From Roseiarcus fermentans (lineage in GTDB: Bacteria > Pseudomonadota > Alphaproteobacteria > Rhizobiales > Beijerinckiaceae), in assembly GCF_003315135.1 (NCBI RefSeq), contig NZ_QNRK01000002.1, positions 145,344 through 209,343 of the forward strand: a stretch of 64,000 bases of DNA, written 5' to 3'. This document shows, one piece after another, positions 1 through 7,699 of the stretch (positions are counted from its first letter, which is position 1; each line of letters begins with the position of its first letter). The notes under the pieces are model-generated. The model made no database searches, was not told the origin of the DNA, and worked only from the letters and a program-made list of their open reading frames with translations. The position numbers were made by a program, and so were the translations under genes.

Positions 1-1323
1 TTCGAAGAGACCCGAACGCCCGCCCAATGGCGGGCGGCGATCGCCGCCGATTGCGGCGTCGAAGTCCCCAGCGACGTGCGCGAGCAGCTGCGCGGGGCGG
101 TTCGCGCCGTGTTCGAGTCCTGGAACTCGCGCCGCGCCCGCCGTTACCGCCAGCATCACGCCATTGCCGACGACCTCGGCACCGCCGTCACCGTGCAGGC
201 GATGGTGTTCGGCAATCTCGACGCGCGGTCGGGCACGGGCGTGCTGTTCTCGCGCAACCCGACCACCGGCGCGCGCGAGCCCTATGGCGAATACCTGCCC
301 CGCGCGCAGGGCGAGGACGTCGTCTCGGGCAAGTTCACCCCCGAGCCCTTGTCGGCGCTCGGCGCGCAAATGCCCGAAGTCCTCGCCGACCTGCTGCACG
401 CCGCGCACAGGCTCGAGCAGGCGGGGCGCGACGCGCAGGACATCGAATTCACCGTCGAGCGCGGACAACTCTATTTCCTTCAGTCGCGTTCCGCCAAGCT
501 CGCGCCGCATGCGGCGGCGCACATCGCGGTCGACCTGGCGCGCGAGGGGCTGATCGACGAAAAGGCGGCGGTGATGCGCCTGTCGCCCGACCAGGTCCGC
601 ATCCTCTTGAGCCCGCATGTCTGCGCCGGCGCCCTCGACAACGCGCGCCTGCTGGCGTCCGGCGAACCGGCGTCGCCGGGCGTCGGCATCGGCGTGGCGG
701 TGACGCATTCCGACGAGGCCGAGCGGCGCGCGCAGGGCGGCGAAGCGGTGATCCTCGTGCGCCCGACGACGAGCCCTGAGGACCTTCACGGCATGATCGC
801 GGCGCGCGCCGTGGTCACCGAACAGGGCGGCAGCACGTCGCACGCCGCGGTGGTCGGCCGGGCGCTCGGGCTTCCCTGCGTGGTCGGCTGCGGAAAGGGC
901 GCCCTCGACCAGCTCGCTGGCCAGACCGTGACGGTGGACGGCGGCTCGGGCAAGATCTACGCCGGCGCGCTCGAGATCGAGGCGCCCGACGAGAGCGATC
1001 ACGAAGCGCTGGCGCAACTCACGCTCTGGGCCGCCAGGATCTCGCCGCTTCGCGTCGTGCCGCCGTCGGCGCCCGAAGCCGCCGCCGCCGTGGATCTGTC
1101 CCAAAACGACGAGGCGGCCGACCCCGACAAGATCGGGCGGGTGTTGAGCGGCCTCAAGGGCGCGCGCGGCGCGCGCGGCGGCGTCGTCGCCTCCGAGGAG
1201 GGCGTGCGCGCGGCCCTCCTGGCCGGGCTCGAATTCATCGTGGCCGAACCCGTTCTGCCGCCTCTGCTTGCCGCTGTCCGCGCTGCGGAAGCCGGCGCGA
1301 CACCCGAGGTCCAAGACACATGA
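1..1323 (+). CDS. PpdK-like PEP/pyruvate-dikinase family phosphotransferase, 5' truncated by window edge, no C-terminal barrel
   Basis: The frame is open from base 1, so the N-terminal part (most of the ATP-grasp domain) lies outside the window. The visible 440 residues begin with the end of the PPDK ATP-grasp domain (VQAMVFGN, GVLFSRNP, AQGEDVVSG, QDIEFTVERGQLYFLQSR). The phosphohistidine 'mobile' domain follows, with GGSTSHAAVVGRALGLPCVVG and its His codon at 841-843. A full pyruvate phosphate dikinase would continue with a PEP/pyruvate TIM barrel of about 350 residues. Here only about 120 weakly structured residues follow before the stop. Relatives lacking that barrel can phosphorylate other acceptors, as in phenylphosphate synthase and rifampicin phosphotransferase. 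The stop overlaps the next start (ATGA), which implies translational coupling to the biotin carrier gene. Family placement is secure; the phosphate acceptor is unknown. Confidence 0.85.
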   Translation, partial: FEETRTPAQWRAAIAADCGVEVPSDVREQLRGAVRAVFESWNSRRARRYRQHHAIADDLGTAVTVQAMVFGNLDARSGTGVLFSRNPTTGAREPYGEYLPRAQGEDVVSGKFTPEPLSALGAQMPEVLADLLHAAHRLEQAGRDAQDIEFTVERGQLYFLQSRSAKLAPHAAAHIAVDLAREGLIDEKAAVMRLSPDQVRILLSPHVCAGALDNARLLASGEPASPGVGIGVAVTHSDEAERRAQGGEAVILVRPTTSPEDLHGMIAARAVVTEQGGSTSHAAVVGRALGLPCVVGCGKGALDQLAGQTVTVDGGSGKIYAGALEIEAPDESDHEALAQLTLWAARISPLRVVPPSAPEAAAAVDLSQNDEAADPDKIGRVLSGLKGARGARGGVVASEEGVRAALLAGLEFIVAEPVLPPLLAAVRAAEAGATPEVQDT

Positions 1324-1826
1324 GCGACATCAAACCCAGGGACATCGAGGCGCTGCTGGAAACCTTCGAGGCGTCCGGCTGGAGCGAAATGCGGCTCAAG
1401 ATCGACGGCCTCGAGATGGTTCTTTCGAAGTCCGCCGACGCGCGGCCGGCGGCCGGCGCCGCCGGGTTCGCGCCCCCCGCCCCGCCGTCCCTCGCGCCGG
1501 TCGCGGCGCCGCCGCCGGCCGCCACCACCTCCGCCGCTGCTTCGGGCGCGTCGCGGGCGGGCCCGACGCCCGAGCACTGGCTGACGGTGCGCGCCCCCAA
1601 CCTCGGCACGTTCTATCGCGCCCCGAAGCCGGGCGCCCCGCCCTACGTCAAGATCGGCCAGCACGTCGATGCGGACACCGAACTCTGCCTGATCGAGGTG
1701 ATGAAGCTGTTCACCACCGTGTTTGCCGGCGTGTCCGGAGTGGTCCGGCAGGTGCTGGTCGAGGACGCCGACCTGGTCGAATTCGATCAGGCGCTGTTTC
1801 TGATCGAACCCGCGCCCGCGGCCTGA
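1320..1826 (+). CDS. Biotin carboxyl carrier protein (AccB-like)
   Basis: 168 residues, typical of AccB. Residues 1-40 form the conserved N-terminal segment seen in AccB proteins, residues 41-85 an Ala/Pro-rich flexible linker, and residues 86-165 the biotinyl domain. The biotin attachment motif is CLIEVMKLF with Lys129, the AccB-type EVMKL form. The protein carries activated carboxybiotin between the biotin carboxylase encoded next (1828) and a carboxyltransferase partner. The start overlaps the end of the PpdK-like gene by four bases and the stop is one base before the next ATG, so the genes form one operon. No AccA/AccD genes are present, and the downstream carboxyltransferase is of pyruvate carboxylase type, so assignment to fatty-acid synthesis is unlikely. 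Confidence 0.9.
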   Translation: MSDIKPRDIEALLETFEASGWSEMRLKIDGLEMVLSKSADARPAAGAAGFAPPAPPSLAPVAAPPPAATTSAAASGASRAGPTPEHWLTVRAPNLGTFYRAPKPGAPPYVKIGQHVDADTELCLIEVMKLFTTVFAGVSGVVRQVLVEDADLVEFDQALFLIEPAPAA

Positions 1827-1827
1827 C

Positions 1828-3195
1828 ATGCGCATCCGCCGCGTCCTCGTCGCCAACCGGGGCGAAATCGCCCTGCGCATCGTGCGAGCGGCCAAAAGCC
1901 TCGGGCTCGAGACCGTGCTCGCGGCGTCGGTCGCCGACCGCGGCAGTCTCGCCGCGCGGGAAGCCGACCGGGTTGTGACCCTCGGCCCGGCGCCGGCGCG
2001 CGCCTCCTATCTCGACGCCAACCTCGTGGTGCATGCGGCGATGGCCACGGGCTGCGACGCGCTGCACCCGGGCTACGGCTTCCTTTCCGAGCGCGCCTCG
2101 CTCGCGAGGCTTTGCGAGGACAACGGCGTGGCCTTCGTCGGGCCCGCCGCCGCCTCGATCGAGGCCGTCGGCGACAAGCTCGCCGCTCGCCGTCTCGCCA
2201 GAAGCGCCGGCGTGCCGATGACGCCGGGCAGCGCGAAGCTCGCCAGCGCCGCGGAAGCGGTCGCCTTCGCCTCGGAGATCGGCTTTCCCGTCGTCACCAA
2301 GGCGTCCGCCGGCGGCGGCGGGCGCGGCATGGTGGTGGCGCGGGACGAAAAGGCGCTCGCCGCCGGCTTCGAGCGCGCCTCGACCGAGGCGCAGCAGGCC
2401 TTCGGCGACGGCACCCTCTACCTCGAGCGCTACGTCGAGCGCGCGCGCCATGTCGAGGTGCAGGTGCTGGGGCTCGGCGACGGCCGCGTGCTGCATTTCG
2501 GCGAGCGCGACTGCTCGATGCAGCGCCGCTACCAGAAGATGATCGAGGAGGCGCCGGCGGCCGCGATGCCCGACGGGACGCGGGCGCGCCTGCACAAGGC
2601 GGCCGTCGACCTCCTGTCGTCGATCCGCTACCGCAACGCCGGGACGGTCGAGTTCCTGTACGACGTCGAGCGCGACGCCTTCTATTTCATGGAGGTCAAT
2701 GCGCGCATCCAGGTCGAGCATCCGGTCTCCGAGATGATTTCGGGCGTCGACCTGGTGAAGCTGCAACTCGAAGTCGCGGGCGGCGCGCCGCCGCAAGTCG
2801 ACCAGCGCGACATCGTCCCGCACGGTCACGCCATCGAGGTCCGCATCCTGGCCGAGGATCCGGCTCGCGGCTTCCTGCCCTGCCCCGGTCGCGTCACCCG
2901 CTGGCGCCCGCCCCACGGCGAGGGCGTCCGGCTCGACACCGCGATCGAGGAAGGCTCCGTCATCCCGCCCTGGTACGACAGCATGATCGCCAAGCTGATC
3001 GTCCACGCGCCCGACCGCGCGCACGCGGTCGGGCGCCTGCGCGACGCGCTCGACGCGTTCGCGATCGAGGGCGTGGCGACCAACCTCGATCTCTTGCGCG
3101 CCGTCGCCGCGCATCGCGACTTCCTCGACAACCGCCTCGACACGCGCTGGCTCGAGACCGTTTTCCTGCCGCACTACGGCGAGCCCCAGGGGTAG
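1828..3195 (+). CDS. Biotin carboxylase subunit (AccC-like)
   Basis: 455 residues, the normal size of a stand-alone biotin carboxylase. It opens with the domain signature RRVLVANRGEIALRIVRAAK. The ATP-grasp glycine loop (KASAGGGGRGM), FGERDCSMQRRYQKMIEEAP and the active-site stretch FMEVNARIQVEHPVSEMI are all present, so ATP-dependent carboxylation of biotin is expected. It should load CO2 onto the carrier protein encoded immediately upstream. The gene starts one base after the carrier gene's stop and is followed after two bases by the carboxyltransferase gene. A second, unrelated biotin-dependent carboxylase lies at 14.6-18.2 kb. Confidence 0.92.
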   Translation: MRIRRVLVANRGEIALRIVRAAKSLGLETVLAASVADRGSLAAREADRVVTLGPAPARASYLDANLVVHAAMATGCDALHPGYGFLSERASLARLCEDNGVAFVGPAAASIEAVGDKLAARRLARSAGVPMTPGSAKLASAAEAVAFASEIGFPVVTKASAGGGGRGMVVARDEKALAAGFERASTEAQQAFGDGTLYLERYVERARHVEVQVLGLGDGRVLHFGERDCSMQRRYQKMIEEAPAAAMPDGTRARLHKAAVDLLSSIRYRNAGTVEFLYDVERDAFYFMEVNARIQVEHPVSEMISGVDLVKLQLEVAGGAPPQVDQRDIVPHGHAIEVRILAEDPARGFLPCPGRVTRWRPPHGEGVRLDTAIEEGSVIPPWYDSMIAKLIVHAPDRAHAVGRLRDALDAFAIEGVATNLDLLRAVAAHRDFLDNRLDTRWLETVFLPHYGEPQG

Positions 3196-3197
3196 AC

Positions 3198-4661
3198 ATG
3201 GCCCATATCGAGTTTCTCGACGAGACAATGCGCGACGGCCAGCAGAGCCTGTGGGGCATGCGCATGCAGGCGGGCATGGCGCTGCCGGTGGCGCCGCTGA
3301 TCGACCGCAGCGGCTACCGCGTCATCGATCTCACCGGCTCGTCGCTGTTCGAGGTGATGATCCGCACCTGCCGCGAGAACCCGTGGGAGGGGCTCGACCT
3401 GCTGGTCCAGGCGATGCCGCGCACGCGCATCCGCGGCGGCATGCGCTCCAACGCCTCGGTCACCTTCGGCGTCACCCCGGATTCGCTGATGGACGCCTGG
3501 ATGCGCCAGCTCAACCGGCACGGCTGCCGCAGTTTCTGGATCTACGACGTCCTGTTCAACATCGACAAGATGCATCGCCTGGCGAAGGTCGCGAAGGAAT
3601 TCGGCTCCGAAGTCTCCGGCGCGATCATGTTCGCGCTATCGCCGGTTCACACCGACGCGTACTACGCCGACAAGGCCGACAAGCTGTCGGCCTCGCCCGA
3701 CATCGACACGCTGCTGCTCTACGACACCGCCGGCGTCCTCGACAAGGACAGGCTGAGCACGCTGGTCCCGGCGATCCAGGCGAAGGCGCGCGGCAAGCCG
3801 ATCGAGTTTCACGCCAACAACATCCTCGGCCAGTCGGCGAAGGCCTATCTCGACGCGATCGATCTCGGCGTGACGATCCTGCACACGGCGAGCCGGCCGA
3901 TGGCCAACGGGCCCTCGGTGCCCTCGACCGAGATCATGCTGCACAACATCGAATTGCTCGGCCATACCCACGGCGTCGACAAGTCCTTGCTGCCGCCGGT
4001 CGCCGAGCATTTCGAGAAGGTCGGAAAGGCTGCCGGGTTCCTCGTCAACCAGCACAACGAATACGACGTGCTGTCGATCCGGCATCAGATTCCCGGCGGC
4101 ATGACCGGCACGCTCAAGGCGCAGCTCGCGCAGCACAACATGACCGACAAGCTCGACGACGTGCTGCGCGAGACCGCCGAAGTGCGCCGCGACCTCGGCT
4201 ACCCCGGCATGGCGACGCCGTTCAGCCAGCTCGTCGGCATCCAGGCGGTGCTCAACATCGTCACCGGCGAGCGCTACAGCATCGTTCCGGACGAGGTGAT
4301 CCAGTACGCCGCAGGCTTCTACGGCGAGACCGTGGCGCCGATCGACGCCAACGTGCTGGACAGGATCATGGCCGCGCCGCGCGCGAAGCAGGTCGTGGCC
4401 AATCCGCCCGAGCAGCCGACCATCGAGGACTTGCGCAAGCGCTACGGCACGGACAACGACGACGAACTGATCCTGCGCGCGCTGGTGCCCGAGCCCGACC
4501 TCGAGAAGATGCGCGCGGCCGGCGCGGTCAAGCGCGACTATCCGACCCTGTCGTCGCCGGAGCTCGATCAGGTGCAGACGCTGATGCGCGCGGCGCGGTC
4601 GCCGGTGGTGCAGCTCAGAACGGCGACGATGTCGCTGGAACTCTATCGCCAGGCCGGCTGA
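3198..4661 (+). CDS. Divergent pyruvate/oxaloacetate-type carboxyltransferase (HMGL-like barrel plus conserved carboxylase domain)
   Basis: 487 residues. It aligns by eye along its length with the carboxyltransferase half of pyruvate carboxylase and with oxaloacetate decarboxylase alpha: DETMRDGQQSLWGMR near residue 8, ENPWEGLDLL near 60, a Phe-Trp-Ile-Tyr-Asp stretch near 113, HQIPGGMTGTLKAQL, and VTP-type TPFSQLVGIQAVLNI. Several residues expected to be essential are changed. The carbamylated metal-ligand Lys of the KDMAG motif is Tyr175 (LYDTAGVL), the second His of HTH is Asn207 (FHANN), and the catalytic Thr of the SGLTSQPS segment is Pro239. Asp13 and His205 are retained. No biotinyl domain is attached, so the separate carrier at 1320 probably serves it. 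The substrate is unlikely to be plain pyruvate handled in the usual way. Confidence 0.85.
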   Translation: MAHIEFLDETMRDGQQSLWGMRMQAGMALPVAPLIDRSGYRVIDLTGSSLFEVMIRTCRENPWEGLDLLVQAMPRTRIRGGMRSNASVTFGVTPDSLMDAWMRQLNRHGCRSFWIYDVLFNIDKMHRLAKVAKEFGSEVSGAIMFALSPVHTDAYYADKADKLSASPDIDTLLLYDTAGVLDKDRLSTLVPAIQAKARGKPIEFHANNILGQSAKAYLDAIDLGVTILHTASRPMANGPSVPSTEIMLHNIELLGHTHGVDKSLLPPVAEHFEKVGKAAGFLVNQHNEYDVLSIRHQIPGGMTGTLKAQLAQHNMTDKLDDVLRETAEVRRDLGYPGMATPFSQLVGIQAVLNIVTGERYSIVPDEVIQYAAGFYGETVAPIDANVLDRIMAAPRAKQVVANPPEQPTIEDLRKRYGTDNDDELILRALVPEPDLEKMRAAGAVKRDYPTLSSPELDQVQTLMRAARSPVVQLRTATMSLELYRQAG

Positions 4662-4676
4662 GTCGAGGGAAACGTC

Positions 4677-5870
4677 ATGCGTCGAGCCGTCATCGTCGAT
4701 GTCGTGCGGTCGCCGTTCGGACGCGGCCGCGCCGGCGGCGCGCTGTCTTCCATGCACCCGGTCGACCTCTATGCCGGCGTGCTTCAGGCGCTCGTCGAAC
4801 GAACCGGCGTCGACCCGGCGCTGATCGAGGACGTGATCACCGGCTGCGTGATTCAGGTCGCCGAACAGTCGGGCAACATCGGACGGCAGGCCGCGCTCGC
4901 CGCGGGCCTGCCCGAAAGCGTGCCGGCCGTCACCCTCGACCGCAAGTGCGGCTCGGCGCAGCAGGCGTTCGACTTTGCCGCCCAGGGGGTGATCGCCGGA
5001 GCCTATGATTGCGTGGTCGCTGGCGGCGTCGAGATGATGAGCCTCGTGCCGATGCGCCTCAACCGCATGGGCAAGGACAACGAGGGTCCGCTGTTTCATC
5101 GGCGTTATCCCGAGGGCCTCGTGCGCCAGGGGATCTCGGCCGAACTGATCGCCGCGCGCTGGGGCATCGACCGCGAGGCGATGGACGCGTTCGCGCTTGG
5201 CTCGCACCGGCGCGCCGTCGCCGCCGAAGAGGCGGGAATCGTGCAGCGCGCGATCGCGCCCGTGGACGCGCCGCAGCCGGACGGCGGACTCGTCCGTGTG
5301 GAGCGCGACGAGGGCCCGCGGCGCGACACGTCGCTCGAAAGGCTCGCTTCGTTGAAGCCCGCCTTCGAGGACGAGGCCGCCGCCGCCCGCTTCCCAAGCA
5401 TTCGCTGGAGCGTCACCGCCGGCAATTCGAGCCAGGTCACCGACGGGTCGTCGGCCGTGCTGATCGCCGAGGAGGGCTTCGCGCTCCGCCACGGCCTGAA
5501 GCCGCGCGCGGCGATCACCCATTTCGCGGTCGCGGGCGACGATCCGATCTTGATGCTGACCGCGATCATTCCGGCGACGCGCAAGCTGCTGCAGCGCGCC
5601 GGGCTCGGGATCGAACGCATCGAGGCGTTCGAAGTCAACGAGGCGTTCGCCTCCGTCGTGCTCGCCTGGATGCGCGACACCGGCGCCGATCCGGAGCGGG
5701 TCAACGCCTACGGCGGCGCCATCGCGCTCGGTCATCCGGTCGGCGCCTCGGGCGGACGTCTGCTCGCCAACCTGCTCGCGCGGCTCGAGGCGACCGGCGG
5801 CCGCTACGGCGTTCAGACCATGTGCGAGTCCGGCGGCATGGCCAATGCGACGCTGATCGAGCGGCTATAG
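4677..5870 (+). CDS. Thiolase (acetyl-CoA acyltransferase)
   Basis: 397 residues, normal for a degradative or biosynthetic thiolase. The nucleophilic Cys91 sits in LDRKCGSAQQAFDFAAQG. The base-providing His is in GGAIALGHPVGASG and the second catalytic Cys in MCESGGMANATLI. The enzyme would cleave 3-ketoacyl-CoA with CoA, or condense acetyl-CoA in reverse. The ATG follows the carboxyltransferase stop by 15 bases, with 'gagggaa' as ribosome-binding site. It is therefore probably the last gene of the PpdK/biotin carboxylase operon, which suggests that the carboxylated product is a ketone or ketoacid that ends up as an acyl-CoA. Confidence 0.93.
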   Translation: MRRAVIVDVVRSPFGRGRAGGALSSMHPVDLYAGVLQALVERTGVDPALIEDVITGCVIQVAEQSGNIGRQAALAAGLPESVPAVTLDRKCGSAQQAFDFAAQGVIAGAYDCVVAGGVEMMSLVPMRLNRMGKDNEGPLFHRRYPEGLVRQGISAELIAARWGIDREAMDAFALGSHRRAVAAEEAGIVQRAIAPVDAPQPDGGLVRVERDEGPRRDTSLERLASLKPAFEDEAAAARFPSIRWSVTAGNSSQVTDGSSAVLIAEEGFALRHGLKPRAAITHFAVAGDDPILMLTAIIPATRKLLQRAGLGIERIEAFEVNEAFASVVLAWMRDTGADPERVNAYGGAIALGHPVGASGGRLLANLLARLEATGGRYGVQTMCESGGMANATLIERL

Positions 5871-5877
5871 AAAGCCC

Positions 5878-6073
5878 GTCATCGCGAGCGAAGCGTGGCG
5901 ATCCACGGCGGGCCTGGCGAATGGCGCAGCTTGCGGCGCGCCCTGCTTCCATTCAACGTCCGCGCAGGCTGCCCCTGGATCGCCGCGTCGCCCTTCGGGC
6001 TCCTCGCGAGGACGGGTCGCCCTTCGGGCGCCTCGCGATGATGGGTCGCCCTTCGGGCTCCTGGCGATGACGG
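5878..6073. repeat. Intergenic REP-like repeats including a 29-bp triplicate
   Basis: Three tandem 29-bp units start at 5987, 6016 and 6045, each reading gtcgcccttcgggc followed by cctcgcgatgatgg-like bases with one to three changes. The segment at 5878-5908 carries the related gtcatcgcgagcgaagcgtggcgatccacgg in opposite sense, so the region can fold. It sits between the convergent thiolase and SDR genes, where such palindromic units of alphaproteobacteria commonly occur. Confidence 0.8.
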
Positions 6074-6094
6074 AACAAGGCCGCCATCCGCCGG

Positions 6095-6835
6095 TCAGGC
6101 GCTCAGGTTGGCGCCGCCGTTGACGAACATCACCTGCCCCTGAACGAACTCCGCCTCGGGCGAAGCGAGCCAGCGCATGAGATTGGTGTAGTCGCTGTCG
6201 ACCACGCCGCGGCCGGACGGATTGTGGCTCGCCGAGGCGCGCACGAGTTCGCCGGCGCCGGGGCCGAACAGGGCGCGCACGGCGTCGGTCTCGACGATCG
6301 CCGGCGCGATGGCGTTGATCCGTATGCCTTTGGGCGCGAGTTCGACGGCGAGGTAGCGCATCAGGCTCTCGGCCAGCGCTTTCGCGGCGCCGACCGCGGC
6401 GTAATTGGCGACGACGATGCGGCCGCCGCGGCTCGTCAGGTAGAACACGGTCGAGCCGCGCCGCATCAGCGGCAGCGCCGCCTGGACGAGAAACAGCAGG
6501 CTCACGCCGTTCGTCGTGACCGCGCGCGCGAAGCGTTCGGGGTCGGCGTCGAGCGTGGTCGTCGCATAGGCGTCGACCGCGCAATGGACGAGCTGGTCGA
6601 TGCCGCAGCCTGCGCTGCGCGCAGCCTCGACGAGCGCGGCGCAGCCTTCGGGGGTTCCGGCGTCGGCCTTGACCAGGTGCGGCCGTCCGCCGGCGGCCGC
6701 GACCGCCTCGGCGGCGCGTTGGGCGGCCGCCTCGTCGCTGTGGTAGCCGAGAAAGGCGTCGCCGGCGTCGCGCGCGAACGCGGTCGCGATCGCCAGTCCG
6801 ATCCCCTTGGTGCCGCCGGCGATCACGATCGTCAT
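6095..6835 (-). CDS. SDR-family reductase, FabL-like (enoyl-ACP reductase III type)
   Basis: 246 residues with an N-terminal GGTKGIGLAIA nucleotide-binding motif. The active site does not read YxxxK as in classical SDRs. It reads NYAAVGAAK, with Tyr and Lys separated by six residues as in FabI and FabL enoyl-ACP reductases. The following stretch, MRYLAVELAPKGIRINA, and the C-terminal GQVMFVNGG resemble Bacillus FabL closely. Reduction of an enoyl thioester is therefore more likely than ketone reduction. It is convergent with the thiolase, and its start lies five bases after the stop of the GntR regulator gene, so the two are probably cotranscribed. A generic SDR is the alternative call. Confidence 0.8.
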   Translation of the reverse strand: MTIVIAGGTKGIGLAIATAFARDAGDAFLGYHSDEAAAQRAAEAVAAAGGRPHLVKADAGTPEGCAALVEAARSAGCGIDQLVHCAVDAYATTTLDADPERFARAVTTNGVSLLFLVQAALPLMRRGSTVFYLTSRGGRIVVANYAAVGAAKALAESLMRYLAVELAPKGIRINAIAPAIVETDAVRALFGPGAGELVRASASHNPSGRGVVDSDYTNLMRWLASPEAEFVQGQVMFVNGGANLSA

Positions 6836-6839
6836 CCCG

Positions 6840-7598
6840 CTACTCCGTCGCCCGCACGGCTGGAAACGCCTCGTCCGGCAGGCGCATCAGGCTCAGGCGC
6901 GTGCGTCTGACGTGCAACGCCGCCACCTTCTCCGCGCGCAGGCCGTCGCCCGACAGGATCGTGTCGGTGATGGTCTGGTATTCCGCGAACTGCTTTCCGC
7001 GATCGCGCGGCGTGATGTAGGCCTGGAACTGCATGCGCAGCAGATGGATCTGCATGAGCGGCAGCATGCGCTGCAGTTCGTGATTGCCCCCGATCTTCAG
7101 GATCGTATCGTAAAAGCTGCGTCGTTCGTCGAGAAAGGCGGCGGTGCCGCCGTCGTTGCGGAAGGCCAGCAGGCGGCGGAAGGCTTCCCGCATGGTGTCC
7201 GCGTTGTCGCCCTCCGCGATGCGCTTGGCGGCGAGCTTGGCCATCAGGCCGACCAGCACTTCGAGCACCATGAGACTGTCGTGCACCTCGGCGCGCGACA
7301 GCGCCCGCACATAGGCGCCGCGGTGGCGCGTCAGGGTCAGGACCCCTTCGGCCGCCAATCGCTTCAGCGCCTCGCGCACCGGGCCTCGGCTCACCTGGTA
7401 GTCGCGGGTGAGATCGGCCTCGATCAGCCTCTGCCCCGGGACGTACACGCCCGCGCGGATGGCCCGAACGATCGAGTCCACCACCCGATCGGGCGAGGTC
7501 ATGCCGGCGCGCTCGGCGGCCGCCTCGCTCTTGGCGTCCCGCCGGGGGTGCGCGACGGCGTCGTCGCGGCCTTCGATGTCCATGGTGCCGCGTCCCAT
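6840..7598 (-). CDS. GntR-family transcriptional regulator (FCD/FadR subfamily)
   Basis: 252 residues from the ATG at 7598; an in-frame ATG five codons later (7583) is equally possible. The N-terminal winged helix reads IRAGVYVPGQRLIEADLTRDYQVSRGPVREALKRL, broken here into its hallmark parts PGQRLIEADL and VSRGPVREAL. The all-helical FCD effector domain follows (EVLVGLMAKLAAKRI, FYDTILKIGGNHEL). Such regulators usually repress catabolic operons and respond to a small acid or acyl ligand. It lies downstream of the alcohol dehydrogenase gene on the same strand and next to a large acyl-CoA catabolic block. Candidate operators are at 8785-8808 and 11203-11226, and a half-site (TTGTAGGGC on the minus strand) lies at 7682-7690 just upstream of this gene. 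Confidence 0.9.
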   Translation of the reverse strand: MGRGTMDIEGRDDAVAHPRRDAKSEAAAERAGMTSPDRVVDSIVRAIRAGVYVPGQRLIEADLTRDYQVSRGPVREALKRLAAEGVLTLTRHRGAYVRALSRAEVHDSLMVLEVLVGLMAKLAAKRIAEGDNADTMREAFRRLLAFRNDGGTAAFLDERRSFYDTILKIGGNHELQRMLPLMQIHLLRMQFQAYITPRDRGKQFAEYQTITDTILSGDGLRAEKVAALHVRRTRLSLMRLPDEAFPAVRATE

Positions 7599-7699
7599 CT
7601 TCCGGCCAGGGCGTCCCAGGCGCGAAGGAAATACCCCGGCCTGCTTAGAGGCCGTTCCCGGACGAATCAAGGAACACTCCTGCCCTACAATCTCGAACC

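Noticed and set aside
1711-3228. 505-codon open frame on the minus strand across the biotin carboxylase gene
   Set aside because: It lies opposite a gene with unmistakable family motifs, and its translation is Arg/Ala/Gly-rich with no domain. Long antisense frames are expected at this GC content.
3636-5735. 699-codon minus-strand frame across the carboxyltransferase and thiolase genes
   Set aside because: It is an antisense shadow of two well-supported genes, with composition typical of GC-rich reverse frames (many Arg, His, Asp) and no recognisable motif.
5987-6073. Possible CRISPR array
   Set aside because: The repeats are directly abutting, with no spacers, and no cas genes are nearby.
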